64,000 bases of DNA from Phymorhynchus buccinoides (Eukaryota > Mollusca > Gastropoda > Neogastropoda > Raphitomidae), in assembly GCA_017654935.2 (NCBI GenBank), contig CM065691.1:22881786-22945785 (forward strand), in the 5' to 3' direction. The notes under the pieces are model-generated. The model did no database searches. It worked only from the letters and a program-made list of their open reading frames with translations, and was not told where the DNA came from. The number at the start of each line of letters is the position of its first letter. The first letter of the stretch is position 1. This document shows positions 22,722-34,072 of this stretch, piece after piece. A program made the translations under genes and the position numbers.

Positions 22722-22929
22722 CAGATGAGACTTAAAACTGAGGTCCCGTGTGCGAACGCCTGCACAAGGTCTTGCACAAATATCAGGTATTAGGTATTAT
22801 GTACTTTATAGTCACAGAGGCGTCTGTGAAATTCGGGTTTTTGTCACTGGGGGGTGGGGTAAATTTTGACCAAATGACAACTTTTTCGTTGCCACTGGGT
22901 TTAACGTATGCTAAGTGCATGGGCACACG

Positions 22930-22960
<31 letters not shown>

Positions 22961-23090
22961 TCCATGTTCAGACCGTTACCGGCCTAGTGCAGAATGAGAG
23001 GAAAAAATCCCCTGTACCCAGGTTCGAACTCGGGTTTACTTGACACGAAGCGAACGCGATACCACTGTGCCACTCTACACCACATCTGAA
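22722..23090 (-). mobile_element. tRNA-derived SINE type 2 (minus) beside a type 1 fragment
   Basis: Read on the minus strand from 23,088: box A-like TGGCACAGTGGTA, GCGTTCGCTTCGTGTCAAGT, box B-like GAGTTCGAACCTG, the shared domain GATGAGACGATAAACCGAGG, GTTGTCATTTGGTC and a 3' tail with CCTAATACCTGA. At 22,722-22,785 on the plus strand is a short type 1 piece (GAGGTCCCGTGTGCGAACG). Related type 2 copies lie inside the C1q gene. Confidence 0.8.
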
Positions 23091-23284
23091 GGGTCACTAA
23101 ATTCTTTTAGTCATAAGAAATAAATCTATCCCATGAAATTACTCCAGTTTTAGCCTGAAAGTAAAACACAGCCTGAAAAACATTTAGAAACTTATGTATG
23201 GTTGAAAATTATATGTCACTACAAAATAAAAATTAAATAAAAAAATATCTAGTGGTTTTACTGTTTTGAAAAAAAACCCATATA

Positions 23285-23458
23285 CCGTATTTTACGGACT
23301 ATAAGGCGATACCTTTTTCCTAGACTGAGACCTCTGCGCCGTATAATGTGACTGATAAAATAGTAAGAAATTATATTAACAAAATCTGAATGTTGTGTAA
23401 AATTTGGGGGGTGCGCCTTATAATCAATCAGGTGCGCCTTGTAGTCCGTAGAATATGG
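23285..23458. mobile_element. TA-flanked MITE (CCGTATTTTACGGACTATAA), copy 1
   Basis: TA on both sides, with ends CCGTATTTTACGGACTATAA and an inverted TAGTCCGTAGAATATGG. Internal GGTGCGCCTTATAATC words are repeated. The second copy is at 36,071. TA duplication fits Tc1/mariner-type mobilisation (inference). Confidence 0.75.
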
Positions 23459-23459
23459 T

Positions 23460-24450
23460 AAATGTCAAAAAAGTCTCAGAACGAATTTTGAATGGTTTTG
23501 AATTTTGGTGTATACACAAATGGATGTCATAATTATCAGAATTTTGTCTTGGGGAATGAGACATATGGCAAAATACATCTTATGATTTAAGACATAATAT
23601 ACGCAAAAATTTATTAAAATAAAATATGATAATTATGTGAAAAACACATAGTAAACAATTATTTTCAAAACGGCTGTGACAAAATCCAGATAATCAGTTG
23701 GTACAACAGTGCAAAATTTCAAGCGAATATCTTATATAGTTTTTCAAATATATCTGCTCAAATTGGCAAAAAATGATCAATTTTCACTAGCTTTTCTCCG
23801 TAAGAGATTTTGGTGTACATCCTATTTTTTCATCGTAAAATCAGGCATGAAAACTACTGTTCCCCCCAAAATAGATTTTTTTAGCCAAGAAATCCTTCCA
23901 CCCGGATTTACGGCTAGAAGGTTCTTTTGGGGGGGTGGGGTCCAAAAATTTCTTTCAGGCACGAACATCCTTCCACCCGGATTTTCAGCTGACGTCTGAA
24001 GTTTTGTTGAGGGGGGGGGGGGGGGGGAGGGGGTGGTTTCAAATACTCATTTCACAATTCGCCTTCCAACTAACAACTTTTTTTTTACAAGGTTTTGATT
24101 TTGCCAACTCAATACATGCATTCTCGGCGAACGCCATCTTTGAAATGACAACGGCAGAAGAGCAAAAAGGCACGAAATGAAGATTGTGCCTTATGAAGAT
24201 AATTTTGATTCAGGTTTTTTCTCTTTTCAGCGGAGATTTTTTTGTTTCGGCGGAGATCAATTTTTTTTTAAGTTCGTCTGAGACGGCGGAGCTGTTTTCA
24301 TACCTGTAAAATGGAACAAAATTCATGGTACAAAGAATAAAATTTAAATTTCACATGAAATCACAATCATTTTAGTACAGAAAAATCAATATAACTTCAA
24401 CAAAAAGAAAAGTATTTTTTTTATACTCTTAGAGTAGGTCTACCCTCTTA
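23460..24450. other. No gene supported
   Basis: Contains a short duplicated CTTCCACCCGGATTT word (about 23,895 and 23,971) and a poly-G run at about 24,010-24,028. The 96- and 81-codon ORFs have no motifs. Confidence 0.4.
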
Positions 24451-24457
24451 ATTAAGC

Positions 24458-24600
24458 CCATCCCACTATTCGGTAGGAGAAGGTCATGTTGCACCAGTGG
24501 GAAGGATGACACAAACTCACATTATATATATATCACACATGTGTGCCATTAAAGGAAGACCGGTGGCCACAGGGCAGGATAAACATCCCCAACTGGAAAA
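24458..24600 (+). mobile_element. SINE type 1 3' fragment
   Basis: AAGCCCATCCCACTATTCGG...GATGACACAAACTCACAT, then GGAAGACCGGTGG...GGATAAACATCCCCAACTGG; collinear with 17,228-17,375. Confidence 0.75.
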
Positions 24601-25596
24601 AAACAAACTTTTGCGTGGACTGGTAGATTGGCTCACAAGACTAAAACACTGAGGATGCATTACTACCAACAAACTTTGGATGGATTTCTATAAAATAATT
24701 GTGATTCTTTTTTTCTGTTCTTGTCTTTTTAGGGGGAAAGGGGGTGGGCAGGGCTGAAGTGGGGAGGGGGCAACCACAAACCAACCAAACAACCAACCAG
24801 GAACCATTTACCACTGTTTCAATCCCTATCTGCATGACCATTTTGATTTCAGACAGTTAATCAATAATAATTGTTCTTGCAAGATAAATACTGATTTTAT
24901 ATTTGTTCATCCTTCATGCCCATGCAACAAAATCATACAGAGAATTCCACTGGTAATCGATGCTTGAGGCTTTCAAGGAAAAATTTATTTTTAAAAAGAA
25001 AAGAATAAAGAAAAAAGCTTGACAGATTTAAAAAAATCATGGTGCAGTTTATGAGTTTGACGTCAGAAATTACATTTGGATTTTTTTACACCAAGGTTAC
25101 TTTCAGTTTACTGCAGCGCCTGCTCAGGTCAACTGTGCTATGGGGAATTGTCTTGAACTGAAACACACACACACACACTACTTTAGTAATACATTCAAGT
25201 GTAGTTCTTAGCAAATCTTGTGTGTGTGTGTGTTAGTGTGAGAGAGAGAGCTAGAGACTAGAGAGAGAGCATAGGTGGGGAACTGAAACGACTGAACATA
25301 AAAATAAAAAGGTTTCTTATATGATACTGCACAGAATTTGAACACACAATGTGTGCACAAAATTTAATGAATGGAGAAAACAATCTTCTTATTTAATTAA
25401 AAAAGGAAACAATACCACAACTTCTCTACATCATAGTCTACAACTAAATCACAACAAATATTCAGTCAAGCTTATCAACTTTTTACTGTTGCCAGTGTTA
25501 GGCTTTGTTTTAATTGAACACATGCGAATTCAGTGTTCAAGTGACAGTTGAAGCGATCGGAAAAGGAAAACAAACAATCAGAATTATTTTTGTTGA

Positions 25597-25719
25597 AGAC
25601 CCCCCATGTCACGTGTCACATTCCCTCTTATGCTAGGAAGATTTATTAAGATTTCTTACCAGCTATAAGATGGAAAACACATAAACAACAGTGATTTTGA
25701 CACGTGACGTAGTGGGTCT
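25597..25719. mobile_element. TTAA MITE (AGACCCCCCACGTCACGTG family), copy 1
   Basis: Inverted ends AGACCCCCCATGTCACGTGT and its complement, with TTAA on the right and TTGA (one change) on the left. Same family and opposite internal orientation to 62,646-62,770. Confidence 0.75.
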
Positions 25720-27145
25720 TTAATGTACTTAGTCCTAGACATAACTGCATTCAATCCTATTAAAAATAAACATTAAGAAATAAACAAGTTAAATCATGTT
25801 TCTTTTTGCTACAAATTTACAGACCAAAGTATTCTTTAACACTAATTCAGTCAGTGAATTGCCTATTCACTAAATAATTCAACTTCGATTGTTACAAATT
25901 CAAATTTTGATTCCATGCAAAAGGTGTTCTTTTCATAACTTTTCGATTTTTACACAAAGACCAATTTATGCAGCAAAAATATCAATTCTGATCTTATTCC
26001 ATTCAGGGCTAAGTATAGAAAAGTGCTTTATCAAAGCTAAATCACTTTATGCATTTCAGTTTTCGTACATACAGAGAGGGAGAGAGACGGACAGACAGAC
26101 ACATTCTCCCAACTACTGAACTATCTTTGATCACACATAGCACGAGAGAAAAACAAGACTCATTGCTATCCCCTTTCTTACAAAAATAATAGGATGCGAG
26201 TCCGCATCCACAGTGATGCAACAGGACAGATATCCTGTCAGACAATTACATTTGACATGTTAATAGGCCAATGTCCAGAAAATGACAGAAATGTGCATCA
26301 CTGCATACAGACAATCTTGTAAGCATGCAAGCAAACTTGCGCCCAGTCACGCTTACTTTCTAGGCCCTTTCAGCCCAGTGGAGCATCTAGGCAATCAACG
26401 ACGCCGGCATCACACTCTGTTCTGGACAGCTCACTCAAGACGCTCCAGTTGGTTCCCTGTATCACCAGTTGTGCCTTGGGAGCTCTTCGCTAGTCAGACT
26501 GGTCTTGCCTGGATTGGGAAACAGAGGTCTATGGCACACACACGCATACACACAATACAGATCAGTTTGACTTGACTTGACACACATATATTTTACACAT
26601 TGCAAAAATCCAAGTCATTTCTACATTGCTTAGACCTGTTGCACAGCTAAGAAAAACTAAAGATTGACAAAGAAGAAACAAGTAGAAAAGAGGAAGCATT
26701 TGTCAAGCCTCAACACCTCCCCCCCCCCCCCCCCCCCCCCCACTCCCTTCTCTCCTGTTGACAAAAGTGAAGATGAAGTTTATCCCCACCCCTCTCAGCC
26801 ATGCTTTAGTACTAATCCAGTCACTGAATTACATAATTATTCACTAATTCAACTTCAATTATTATTAATTCAAATGTTGATTCTATGCAATACTTGTTCT
26901 TTTAATAAATTTTAGATTTGTATACAATGAACAGAAAAAATATATAAATTCTGTTGTATTCTATTCAGGGCTGAGTGTAAAATTAAGGACTTATAGTTAT
27001 ACTTATCTCATTACTCTATGCTAATAAGATTTCTATTTGCTCATTCACAAAATATTTATATAGGTCATGAATACTGTAGACAGTGTAGTTGGAATATTTA
27101 AACTATACACTTTACAGAGTTGTGACAATTAAAATGGCTGCATTT

Positions 27146-27150
27146 ACACA

Positions 27151-27183
<33 letters not shown>
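27146..27183. repeat. (CA)n microsatellite
   Basis: Dinucleotide run in the second unit of the tandem duplication; another lies at 28,553-28,576. Confidence 0.9.
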
Positions 27184-27186
<3 letters not shown>

Positions 27187-28117
27187 ATCACACAATGGTG
27201 TGGTGTGACATCACACAACGGTGCAGAAACACACAATTGAGCAAATAATGCCAAACAGAGCACTTTCATACCCATCCAATCAAATTGATGGTCAAACTGG
27301 AAAATAATTAATAAAGAACAAGCTATTTTAGAATACATGTTCTATAAAAATAAAAACAACTTAGTTTTGAAGATTAAAAAAATGTATGATACATAAACCG
27401 ACAAACTTGTAAGCATGCAAGCAAACTTGAACAAGGAGTCGCGCTTACTTTCTAGGCCCTTTGATCCCAGTGGATCATGGCTATCGGCGACACTCTGGCA
27501 TCACACTCTGTTCTGGGCAGCTCCCTCAATATGCTCCAGTTGGTTCCCTGCATGTCCAGTTGTGCCCGGGGAGCGCTTCACTGGTCAGGCTGGTCTTGCC
27601 TGGATACTGGGATATATATAAAGGTCTATGGTCCACACACTTATCTCAACATATTTATTCAGGAAAATTACATGAAGATGATGACGACCACATGGTTCAT
27701 TTCCTGACGATTAAATTGTTTACAAAAACATGTATACATTTGCACACAAAATCAGCAGAAGTAGGCTTAGCTAAAAAAAAAATAACATGCAAACAATTAT
27801 GAAATGTAAACAGACAAAAGGAATGAGTGCATAGATCTCTCTTGCATAATTCAGAATTTCTCATGTAATATAATTTAAACAAAAGATGTTTTTAAACCTG
27901 AATGTAAACATTCTGGCCAACACAAAGTAAACAAAAGCTATCACTGTAAAAACAATATGTACAAAAATATTTATAATTATAATACTTTTATTAATAGTAT
28001 TAAATATCAAGAATTCTACTTAATTCAGAAAAGTAAAACAGTAAATCTAGCCAATTTATACATTTTGTAGGACAGTTACATCAACATATTTATTGCAAGC
28101 ACATCACACACACACAC

Positions 28118-28327
28118 CAGGGCTCCCAATCATCCCGCAAAACAAGGGGTCCCAGGGACTCCTTCACTTACATTATAGAGGGTCCTAGAGGCGGGATAGA
28201 GGGTCCCAGTGGCCATAGTGAATGCTAAAATAGTGCATCCCTGGGACCCCCTGCACATTCTTTTTAGAGGGTCCTGTAGAATTTTAGTGCTTCATAGACC
28301 CCCAAATGGTGGTCCCTGGGAGCCCTG
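28118..28327. mobile_element. MITE with CAGGGCTCCCA termini, copy 1
   Basis: Perfect 11-bp inverted ends CAGGGCTCCCA / TGGGAGCCCTG flanked by CACAC on both sides (in CA-rich DNA, so weak by itself). The inside carries GGGTCCCAGGGA-type words. A full relative in the other orientation lies at 44,918-45,148 and a split one at 30,150-31,065. CAGGG ends with 5-bp duplications resemble a hAT subgroup (inference). Confidence 0.8.
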
Positions 28328-29040
28328 CACACACACACACATCTCAACATCATTGTTACTGGTTAATGTTGACCGATTCCAATTAAATCAACAACATTAT
28401 GATAGCAAAAGCAATTTTTACACATTGACAGCACCAAATGGGCTGAATAATTTAGTTAATCAAAATATTTTTAGATTATGGTTTTAAGTCGGCATTCAAT
28501 TTTACACACGCACACAAATAATTTTGACTTGACTTGACAATTTTACATACATCACACACACACACACACACACACAGAGATAATTTTGACTTGACACACA
28601 CACTGGAAGCTCCTATGGGCCTTTTTGCAGAGCATTGTCAGACCTACTAATTTCATACATTTCATTTTAGGTCAGTGCAGCGCTTTTGCCACAGCCTGAA
28701 TGGTCTAATTATGGCAGATAGTAAGCCATCCACTTTGTAGTGTAGGACCGCACACTTATCAACCTAAGCCTCTTCAATGCATGTTAACTAGACTGCCAAA
28801 GATGAGCATCACAATTCCATCCATGCACAGTGGGAGGTACTTATCACATTTGGTATTGGAGCAACTGTCCGCAAAGGCATTGGAAGGCACCGCCACTTCA
28901 ACAACAAGAGCCTTGCGGCTACATGGGTGCTCCTGGGAAATTTCAAAAATCTTGCTAAGGGGCGGCTCCGGCAGTGTGCAGGGGCAGCGCACACAAACAC
29001 ACACTAGTAAATGATTTACTGCCTTTTTTCACCCCTCTAG

Positions 29041-29093
29041 ACAAGTACAAGTGCAAGCACCCTCCTCTCCCTCCCCTGTTGACTCAAGTGAAG
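29041..29093 (+). CDS. Putative short internal exon
   Basis: 53 nt between a pyrimidine-rich acceptor (TTTTTTCACCCCTCTAG) and a good donor (GTAAAG). In the frame that leaves phase 1 it encodes QVQVQAPSSPSPVDSSE, a low-complexity Pro/Ser segment. A decayed duplicate at about 26,690-26,770 has lost the donor. It could splice in frame to 34,073 or 45,711. Evidence is splice-site and frame compatibility only. Confidence 0.3.
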
Positions 29094-29650
29094 GTAAAGT
29101 TTACACCCAACCCTTTCACAGTTTCAGCAATGATGTTTTGCCATTTTTAATCTTAATGCATCAGGAGTCAAGGAGTTGTACATAGAACTCTAGTGCTAAA
29201 TCATTTTTTAACTGTGAAATATACTATAATAGTACTTACCGGTACTAAAATCACACAAGTGGATAACGTAGCCTATCACTTGCAACATCACGGATTGTCC
29301 ATCTGCAGTAGATCAAGGCTCCGTAGTGAGTGTGATGGCTCATCAAATTCTCTAGACGATTAGGCCTACTTTGATTGATGCTATGAAATTGTTTATACAT
29401 TAGTGATGTATGCAAACCAGACACCATACATAAAATAAAGATTGTACTAATGATGGGACGATTTATAGGCCGTGAGGCCTAGGCCATCCATGATGCCTGT
29501 CCCTATCACTACTAGTACTACTACTATAATACAGTTATCAGTAGCCACTTTCAATAGATCTGCAGTGTTGTGTTGGATTATTTTCAATAGATTCATTTGA
29601 GAGTGTTAAAATACAGGGGACTTAATTCGTAAAGTCTAACAACGTTTCAT

Positions 29651-29672
29651 CCCCCCCCCCCCCCCCCCCCCC
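29651..29672. repeat. Poly-C tract (22 nt)
   Basis: Uninterrupted C run; similar runs lie at 9,217-9,257 and 26,719-26,741. Confidence 0.95.
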
Positions 29673-29995
29673 AAGAACTTTGCTGTTGCTTACTTACTTG
29701 TTTTCTTTTCCATTTCCTTGAACAAATGAAGCAGCAACCCAAGTGGCGATCACATTGTCGGATGTTTACAAATTTATACTTCACAGTTGCATTGTGGTAC
29801 ATTTGCACATGCACAGTATGGGGGTTTTCTTATTAGGTCCACAGTAGATAAAAATAGACGGCTTCTAGTTAGTAGGAAGACCAAAGGCGCGATGTGAATA
29901 CTGTACCAACTTAGCAGAACAGCCGAGGAGATGCTAAGTCGGCTGCTAACTCGCTCTGCTAAGTTATGATACATGCTAAGTTAGCAGCTCCAATG

Positions 29996-30070
29996 AGAAT
30001 ACCGCCCCAGCTGGGTTGGAACCAAACCCGTTTTACGAGCGGCAACTCAAACCAATCGGCCACGGCGCCT
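29996..30070 (-). repeat. tRNA-derived SINE head
   Basis: On the minus strand: GGCGCCGTGGCCGATTGGTT, then a box B-like GGTTCCAACCC followed by AGCTGGGGCGG. Spacing fits a tRNA-related pol III promoter. GCTAAGT-rich hairpin sequence adjoins it. Confidence 0.55.
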
Positions 30071-30295
30071 CTTGCTACTGCCAGTCTGAGTACCGCTAGT
30101 GGAAGTTTTCGTCAACAGATGTATGCATTTTATAATAAACGCATAAAAGTAGGGGTCCCAGGGACCCCCATTAGTGCTAAAATTCTAAAGGACCCTCTGA
30201 AAGAATGTGCAGGGGGTCCCAGGGATGCACTAGAAAAATTATTTCATTCGCAATGCCACTGCCAGCACTGGGACCTTATTCCGCCTCTTGAAACT

Positions 30296-31023
30296 AGCCT
30301 CAGTTTCAGTGCTGTCCATTCATCTGGTCCTGCCTGTCGCAGTCAAAAGTGTAGCTCGTGCAAATCTGCCGCTCGCTACTATGAGAGTGTATTTGCGACA
30401 ACCACAAATTTCACTCTTTCTTTACTTGAACCATTTCCCTAACCCTATCCCTAACCCTACAAAAAAGTGAAATTTGTGGTTCATGCTCAATGTCGCAAAT
30501 ACACACTCTCATAGTAGTGAGCGGCAGATTTTCACGAGCTACACTTTTGACTGCGACACTGCCTACCTCTCTGATCTCGTTCACCTGTACTCACCCTCCA
30601 GAAGTCTCTCTGTTCCTCTTCTGACAAACTTATCCTTTGTATTCCTCATACAAACGCTAAGACATATGGTGGACGTTCATTTTCTTTCAGCGCCCCTTCT
30701 GTCTGGAACACCCTACCATATGAACTTCGTTCTGCTAAATCTTTCCAATCTTTCAAAACCGCTCTTAAAACTCACCTCTTCCAGCAATACCTCTGATTTT
30801 TTCCTTGTCCTGTTTCCTGCCAACTATGTTCCCCACATTCACTGTGACATTGTGTGTGTGTGTGCGTGCGTGCATGTTGTGGCTATATAATGTGCATGTT
30901 TTTTATAGTTAATATTGTAGTAGCTTATGATCTATGTATTTATTTAAATAATTGTGAGCTCAAGAGAGAAAGGGCGCTCTATAAATGTTAGTTATTATTT
31001 TTATTATTATCATTATTATTATG
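30296..31023 (+). pseudogene. CR1/L2-like LINE 3' end inserted in the MITE
   Basis: Around the foldback element, the peptide segments GPA|YLSDLVHLYSPSRSL, YGGRSFSFSAPSVWNTLPYE and SFKTALKTHLFQQYL are the typical C-terminus of CR1/L2-type reverse transcriptases. A frameshift separates the first two. The 3' end is AGGGCGCTCTATAAATGTTA followed by an (ATT)n tail, as in 5'-truncated insertions of this group. No activity is possible. Confidence 0.8.
30335..30558. mobile_element. Foldback MITE (TGTCG...CGACA), copy 2, with CTGCC duplication
   Basis: About 66-bp inverted termini starting TGTCGCAGTCAAAAGTGTAG, flanked by CTGCC at 30,330-30,334 and 30,559-30,563. It lies inside the LINE fragment; ignoring the element and one CTGCC, the flanking reading frame joins as ...SSGPAYLSDL..., which independently supports both boundaries. 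Confidence 0.85.
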
Positions 31024-31069
31024 TGCCCTGGGACCCCTTGTTTTGCAGGACGATTGGGAGCCCTGTAAA

Positions 31070-32390
31070 AGTTTCGTTAAAATAAGGAATAGGGTTAGGA
31101 ACATATTAGAGTCAATGTTATAGAGAGGACACATGTATCAAGAGGCCACCAGGCATAGTTGTCCTAGTAAAAGCTTGACCTTTCCTAGTCATCAGGGGGA
31201 GGGGTTTCCACTTCCAGGGTTTCTGTGTTAGGTGTAATGTTCTTGGCTTGACTTTGTTCTCAATTTATGTAGGCATGCACAAAATTAGAATATCATCAAC
31301 GTTTTGTGTGTGTGTGTGTGTGTATTTCACTATTTGACACTAAACTGACCCTTAACCCTATTCCTAAACCTAACCCTAACCTGAAACCGTCAAATACACA
31401 AAAAATTAAAGTTGATGGTACATTATGAGATTACTGTCTCAATTTCGTGCATGCGCACATAAATTGAGAACACGCAATCTGAGAACACCACACCAGAATA
31501 CACACACACACACACACACACACACACCTTTGCCCCAAGCATGTACCTTAAATTTATACAAGAGAGAAATCAGACAGTACACATGTTAGCAGTGGTGTTC
31601 CTCAGGGTAGCGTCGTGGGATCATGGATCTACTCATTATTTACCATCCCCTCCTAGTCCTAGTCCTACACACCCCAATCCAAATCCTCCATCCACACCCC
31701 CACCCATCCTGTGCCCATCACCTTCTCGACTGTCCCCATACCCCTGCTTGCCCCCTTACTTCCCTTCCATATCAACGTTGATCATCTGGGCGGCTATGAT
31801 TTTATAATTTATGCCTGACCGAAGTTCCTATGTTTGGGCACAACCATCAAAATGATGGTGGTTGGGAAGTGATGAAAGAAGTATACGATATGCCTGATAT
31901 TGTAGATTGCTTTATAATAAAGATTTTTACTGATCATACATGTACTAAAGCATATTCAGTGTATTAGATGATGGAAGCAAAATTAAAAAATTACAATCTT
32001 GGTTTTTAGCGAAGGTTTAGAATTTGTATATTTTAATTTAACCTTTCAATCTGAAATTAAAATGACCCTAACCCTATCCCTATCCCTAACCCTATCCTTG
32101 ACCCTAACCCAAACCTTAAGCCACCAAACACACACAAAATAAAACTACTAAAAAAAAAATGCGAGTGTTCTATAACTTCTAATGATCATGTGCAGTCTTG
32201 GACGCCTAGTAGGTAAAAGGCTATCCAAGCCCATATGCCGTACCTCTGATATGATATGATCATATGATGATATGGGTAAAAAGTAAGAAAATGGCTCACA
32301 TACACATGAATGCATGCAAACACACACACACACACTCAATGACATGCTTACGCACACGCACACACGCACATGGTGACATGCACTCTCACG
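31070..32390. other. No gene; microsatellites and CCCTAA-like words
   Basis: (GT)n at about 31,303-31,323, (CA)n at about 31,500-31,527, a C-rich stretch at 31,640-31,760, and a few CCCTAACCCTA words (31,355-31,385; 32,060-32,115) too short and irregular to be telomeric. No coding motif was found. Confidence 0.4.
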
Positions 32391-32394
32391 CACA

Positions 32395-32560
32395 CGCACA
32401 CACACATGCATAGATTAACAATCCTTCGTATCTTCCTACACGCACACCCACAACCCCCTTCAACGGACATTTGCACATAATCATACATATACTTTTGTTG
32501 TTGTTGTTGTCTAAGATCACTGTAAGGTGGATAGACATTAAATTAAAGAACAAACGAACG

Positions 32561-32608
<48 letters not shown>

Positions 32609-33198
32609 TACTCACACACACATGTACACACTCTGTCTCACACAGACACGTATGCAACAGCCAACACACACTAGGCACATTTCCCAGTTCAATACTTATC
32701 TCCCCTGCAGCTTTTTTTTTATACTTTCAGTGTTTCACTGCACACACAATGATTGAACCTTCACTTTTTCTCTAGACAGAAAATTAAGCAACATAATCAT
32801 GAAATTATGTAAATGAAAATTGAAATAAGAAAAAAGCAATGTGTGATGAGGGTTGAGTTCTTCACAACAACTTTTCTGCTTCAATTGATGACTTTTGTTG
32901 TAATGTGGAATGAATGAATGAATGATTAATTAATTAATCTTAATTTTTTTTATTTAAAAAAAAAAAAGTCAATTGACTTAGATACATCAAACTACTTGTG
33001 GCAGTGCCATAGCCGATGAGGTTTAACCGAGGCGTGGTCACCGCTACAGCTATCTGTATTATTAAAAAAATCGGGACTTTACTGGTTTCGTACTGCCTCC
33101 GGGCATTGCCTCCAGTATTGTTCCAACCATATTTGTATTTACAAATGTCCCATATGTGTCTGATTCAGACCAAGAGGACATAAAACTCCATTTTCTCT
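32395..33198 (-). repeat. Dispersed repeat family A, long copy
   Basis: On the minus strand it opens with GTCTGAATCAGACACATATG, runs through CAATGCCCGGAGGCAGTA and CCTCATCGGCTATGGCACTG, then through the same AT-rich, ATTC-repeat and GT-rich extension as 13,563-14,210. It abuts the truncated Helitron at 33,255. Confidence 0.75.
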
Positions 33199-33254
33199 CT
33201 AATCTTTTACTATCCCTGGTCACGCATGTTCCAAATCTCGTGTCAATGTCGGGT

Positions 33255-33600
33255 CTGGTTACGCCGCGGTTTGTGAAAACGTGAAGCGGCCTGTCGGCGC
33301 CCGTATCTCCGGCATTTCTGAATGATTCGCTTCCGGATAGTCCCCAGCCCCGGTCATCTTCCTGCCAAATTCGAAGGCAATCGGCCCAGAAACGCCGGAG
33401 ATACGGGCGCCGAGAGGCCGGCGGATGCGCGTTTCGCACATTTGCGAAACCGCTCAAATGATATACGACCGCCTCGGTTGCCGTTGCCATCGCCCTGTGA
33501 GGGCTCACAGCAAATTTGAAACGATTCGGTCGAAAAACAGTTATAAGGCCTGTTTCGTGTTTCAGACACACACACGGACAGTTGGCTTTTTACTATATGA
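33255..33600 (-). mobile_element. Short Helitron, 5' end intact, 3' truncated (copy 1)
   Basis: On the minus strand it starts TCATATAGTAAAAAGCCAAC directly after A, like the complete copies at 52,900-53,513 and 59,042-59,640. It shares GCTGTGAGCCCTCACAGGGC and GTATCTCCGG words, then ends without the CTAG terminus. Open frames here are non-coding. Confidence 0.7.
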
Positions 33601-33659
33601 TGATGAAAAAAGTCCATCTTGAACATTCAGTATTTAGAGAATAATGTAATGTGTGTGTC

Positions 33660-34000
33660 TGTTATTACAAAATAATATTTGTAATGTGTGTGTGTGCGCG
33701 CGCGCGTGTGTGTTTACATGTGTGCGCTTGCATACATGTGTGTGTGTGTGTGCATGCACTGTGTGTGTGTGTGTGTGCATGCGCTGTGTGTGTGTGTGTG
33801 CATGCACTGTGTGTGTGTGTGCATGCACTGTGTGTGTGTGCATGCACTGTGTGTGTGTGTGCATGCACTGTGTGTGTGTGTGCATGCACTGTGTGTGTGT
33901 GTGCATGCACTGTGAGTGTGTGTGCATGCACTGTGTGTGTGTGTGCATGCACTGTGTGTGTGTGTGTGTGTGTGCATGCACTGTGAGTGTGTGTGTGTGT
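33660..34000. repeat. GT-rich minisatellite with TGCATGCACTG core
   Basis: About ten tandem units of roughly 20-24 bp, each TGCATGCACTG followed by (TG)n of variable length. It creates long Cys/Val or His/Thr ORFs on both strands that are artefacts. It lies just upstream of the F-box exon acceptor. Confidence 0.9.
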
Positions 34001-34072
34001 GATTTTATTGCAGACAATCTTACCCTTTTACTGAAGTGATCTCATTCTTTTCCTGTCTTTCAATTTTTTCAG

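Larger units (their letters stand above)
25840..29100. repeat. Diverged tandem duplication of a segment of about 1 kb, second unit expanded by insertions
   Basis: Blocks in 25,851-26,000, 26,314-26,570 and 26,690-26,800 recur in order at 26,811-26,970, 27,402-27,640, about 28,520-28,555 and 29,041-29,110. Examples are AAGCATGCAAGCAAACTTG with CATCACACTCTGTTCTGG, and TTTGACTTGACTTGACA. The second unit gained a CA microsatellite and the MITE at 28,118. The last block contains the exon-like segment, intact in unit 2 and degraded (poly-C, lost GT donor) in unit 1. Confidence 0.65.
30150..31065. mobile_element. CAGGG-type MITE split by a LINE fragment
   Basis: 30,150-30,295 and 31,024-31,065 together match the full copy at 44,918-45,148 (AGGGGTCCCAGGGACCCC...CCGCCTCT, then CCCTGGGACCCCTTGTTTTG...GGGAGCCCTG). 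The left terminus is mutated. TAAAAG occurs on both outer flanks. Confidence 0.75.

Noticed and set aside
22722..23090. tRNA gene
   Set aside because: Box A and B are present, but no acceptor stem or cloverleaf closes and the sequence continues into a SINE body with relatives elsewhere.
31350..32115. Telomeric repeat
   Set aside because: CCCTAA words are few, irregular and interspersed; no array.
33634..34039. Cys/Val- and His/Thr-rich ORFs
   Set aside because: Translation of a GT/CA minisatellite in all frames.
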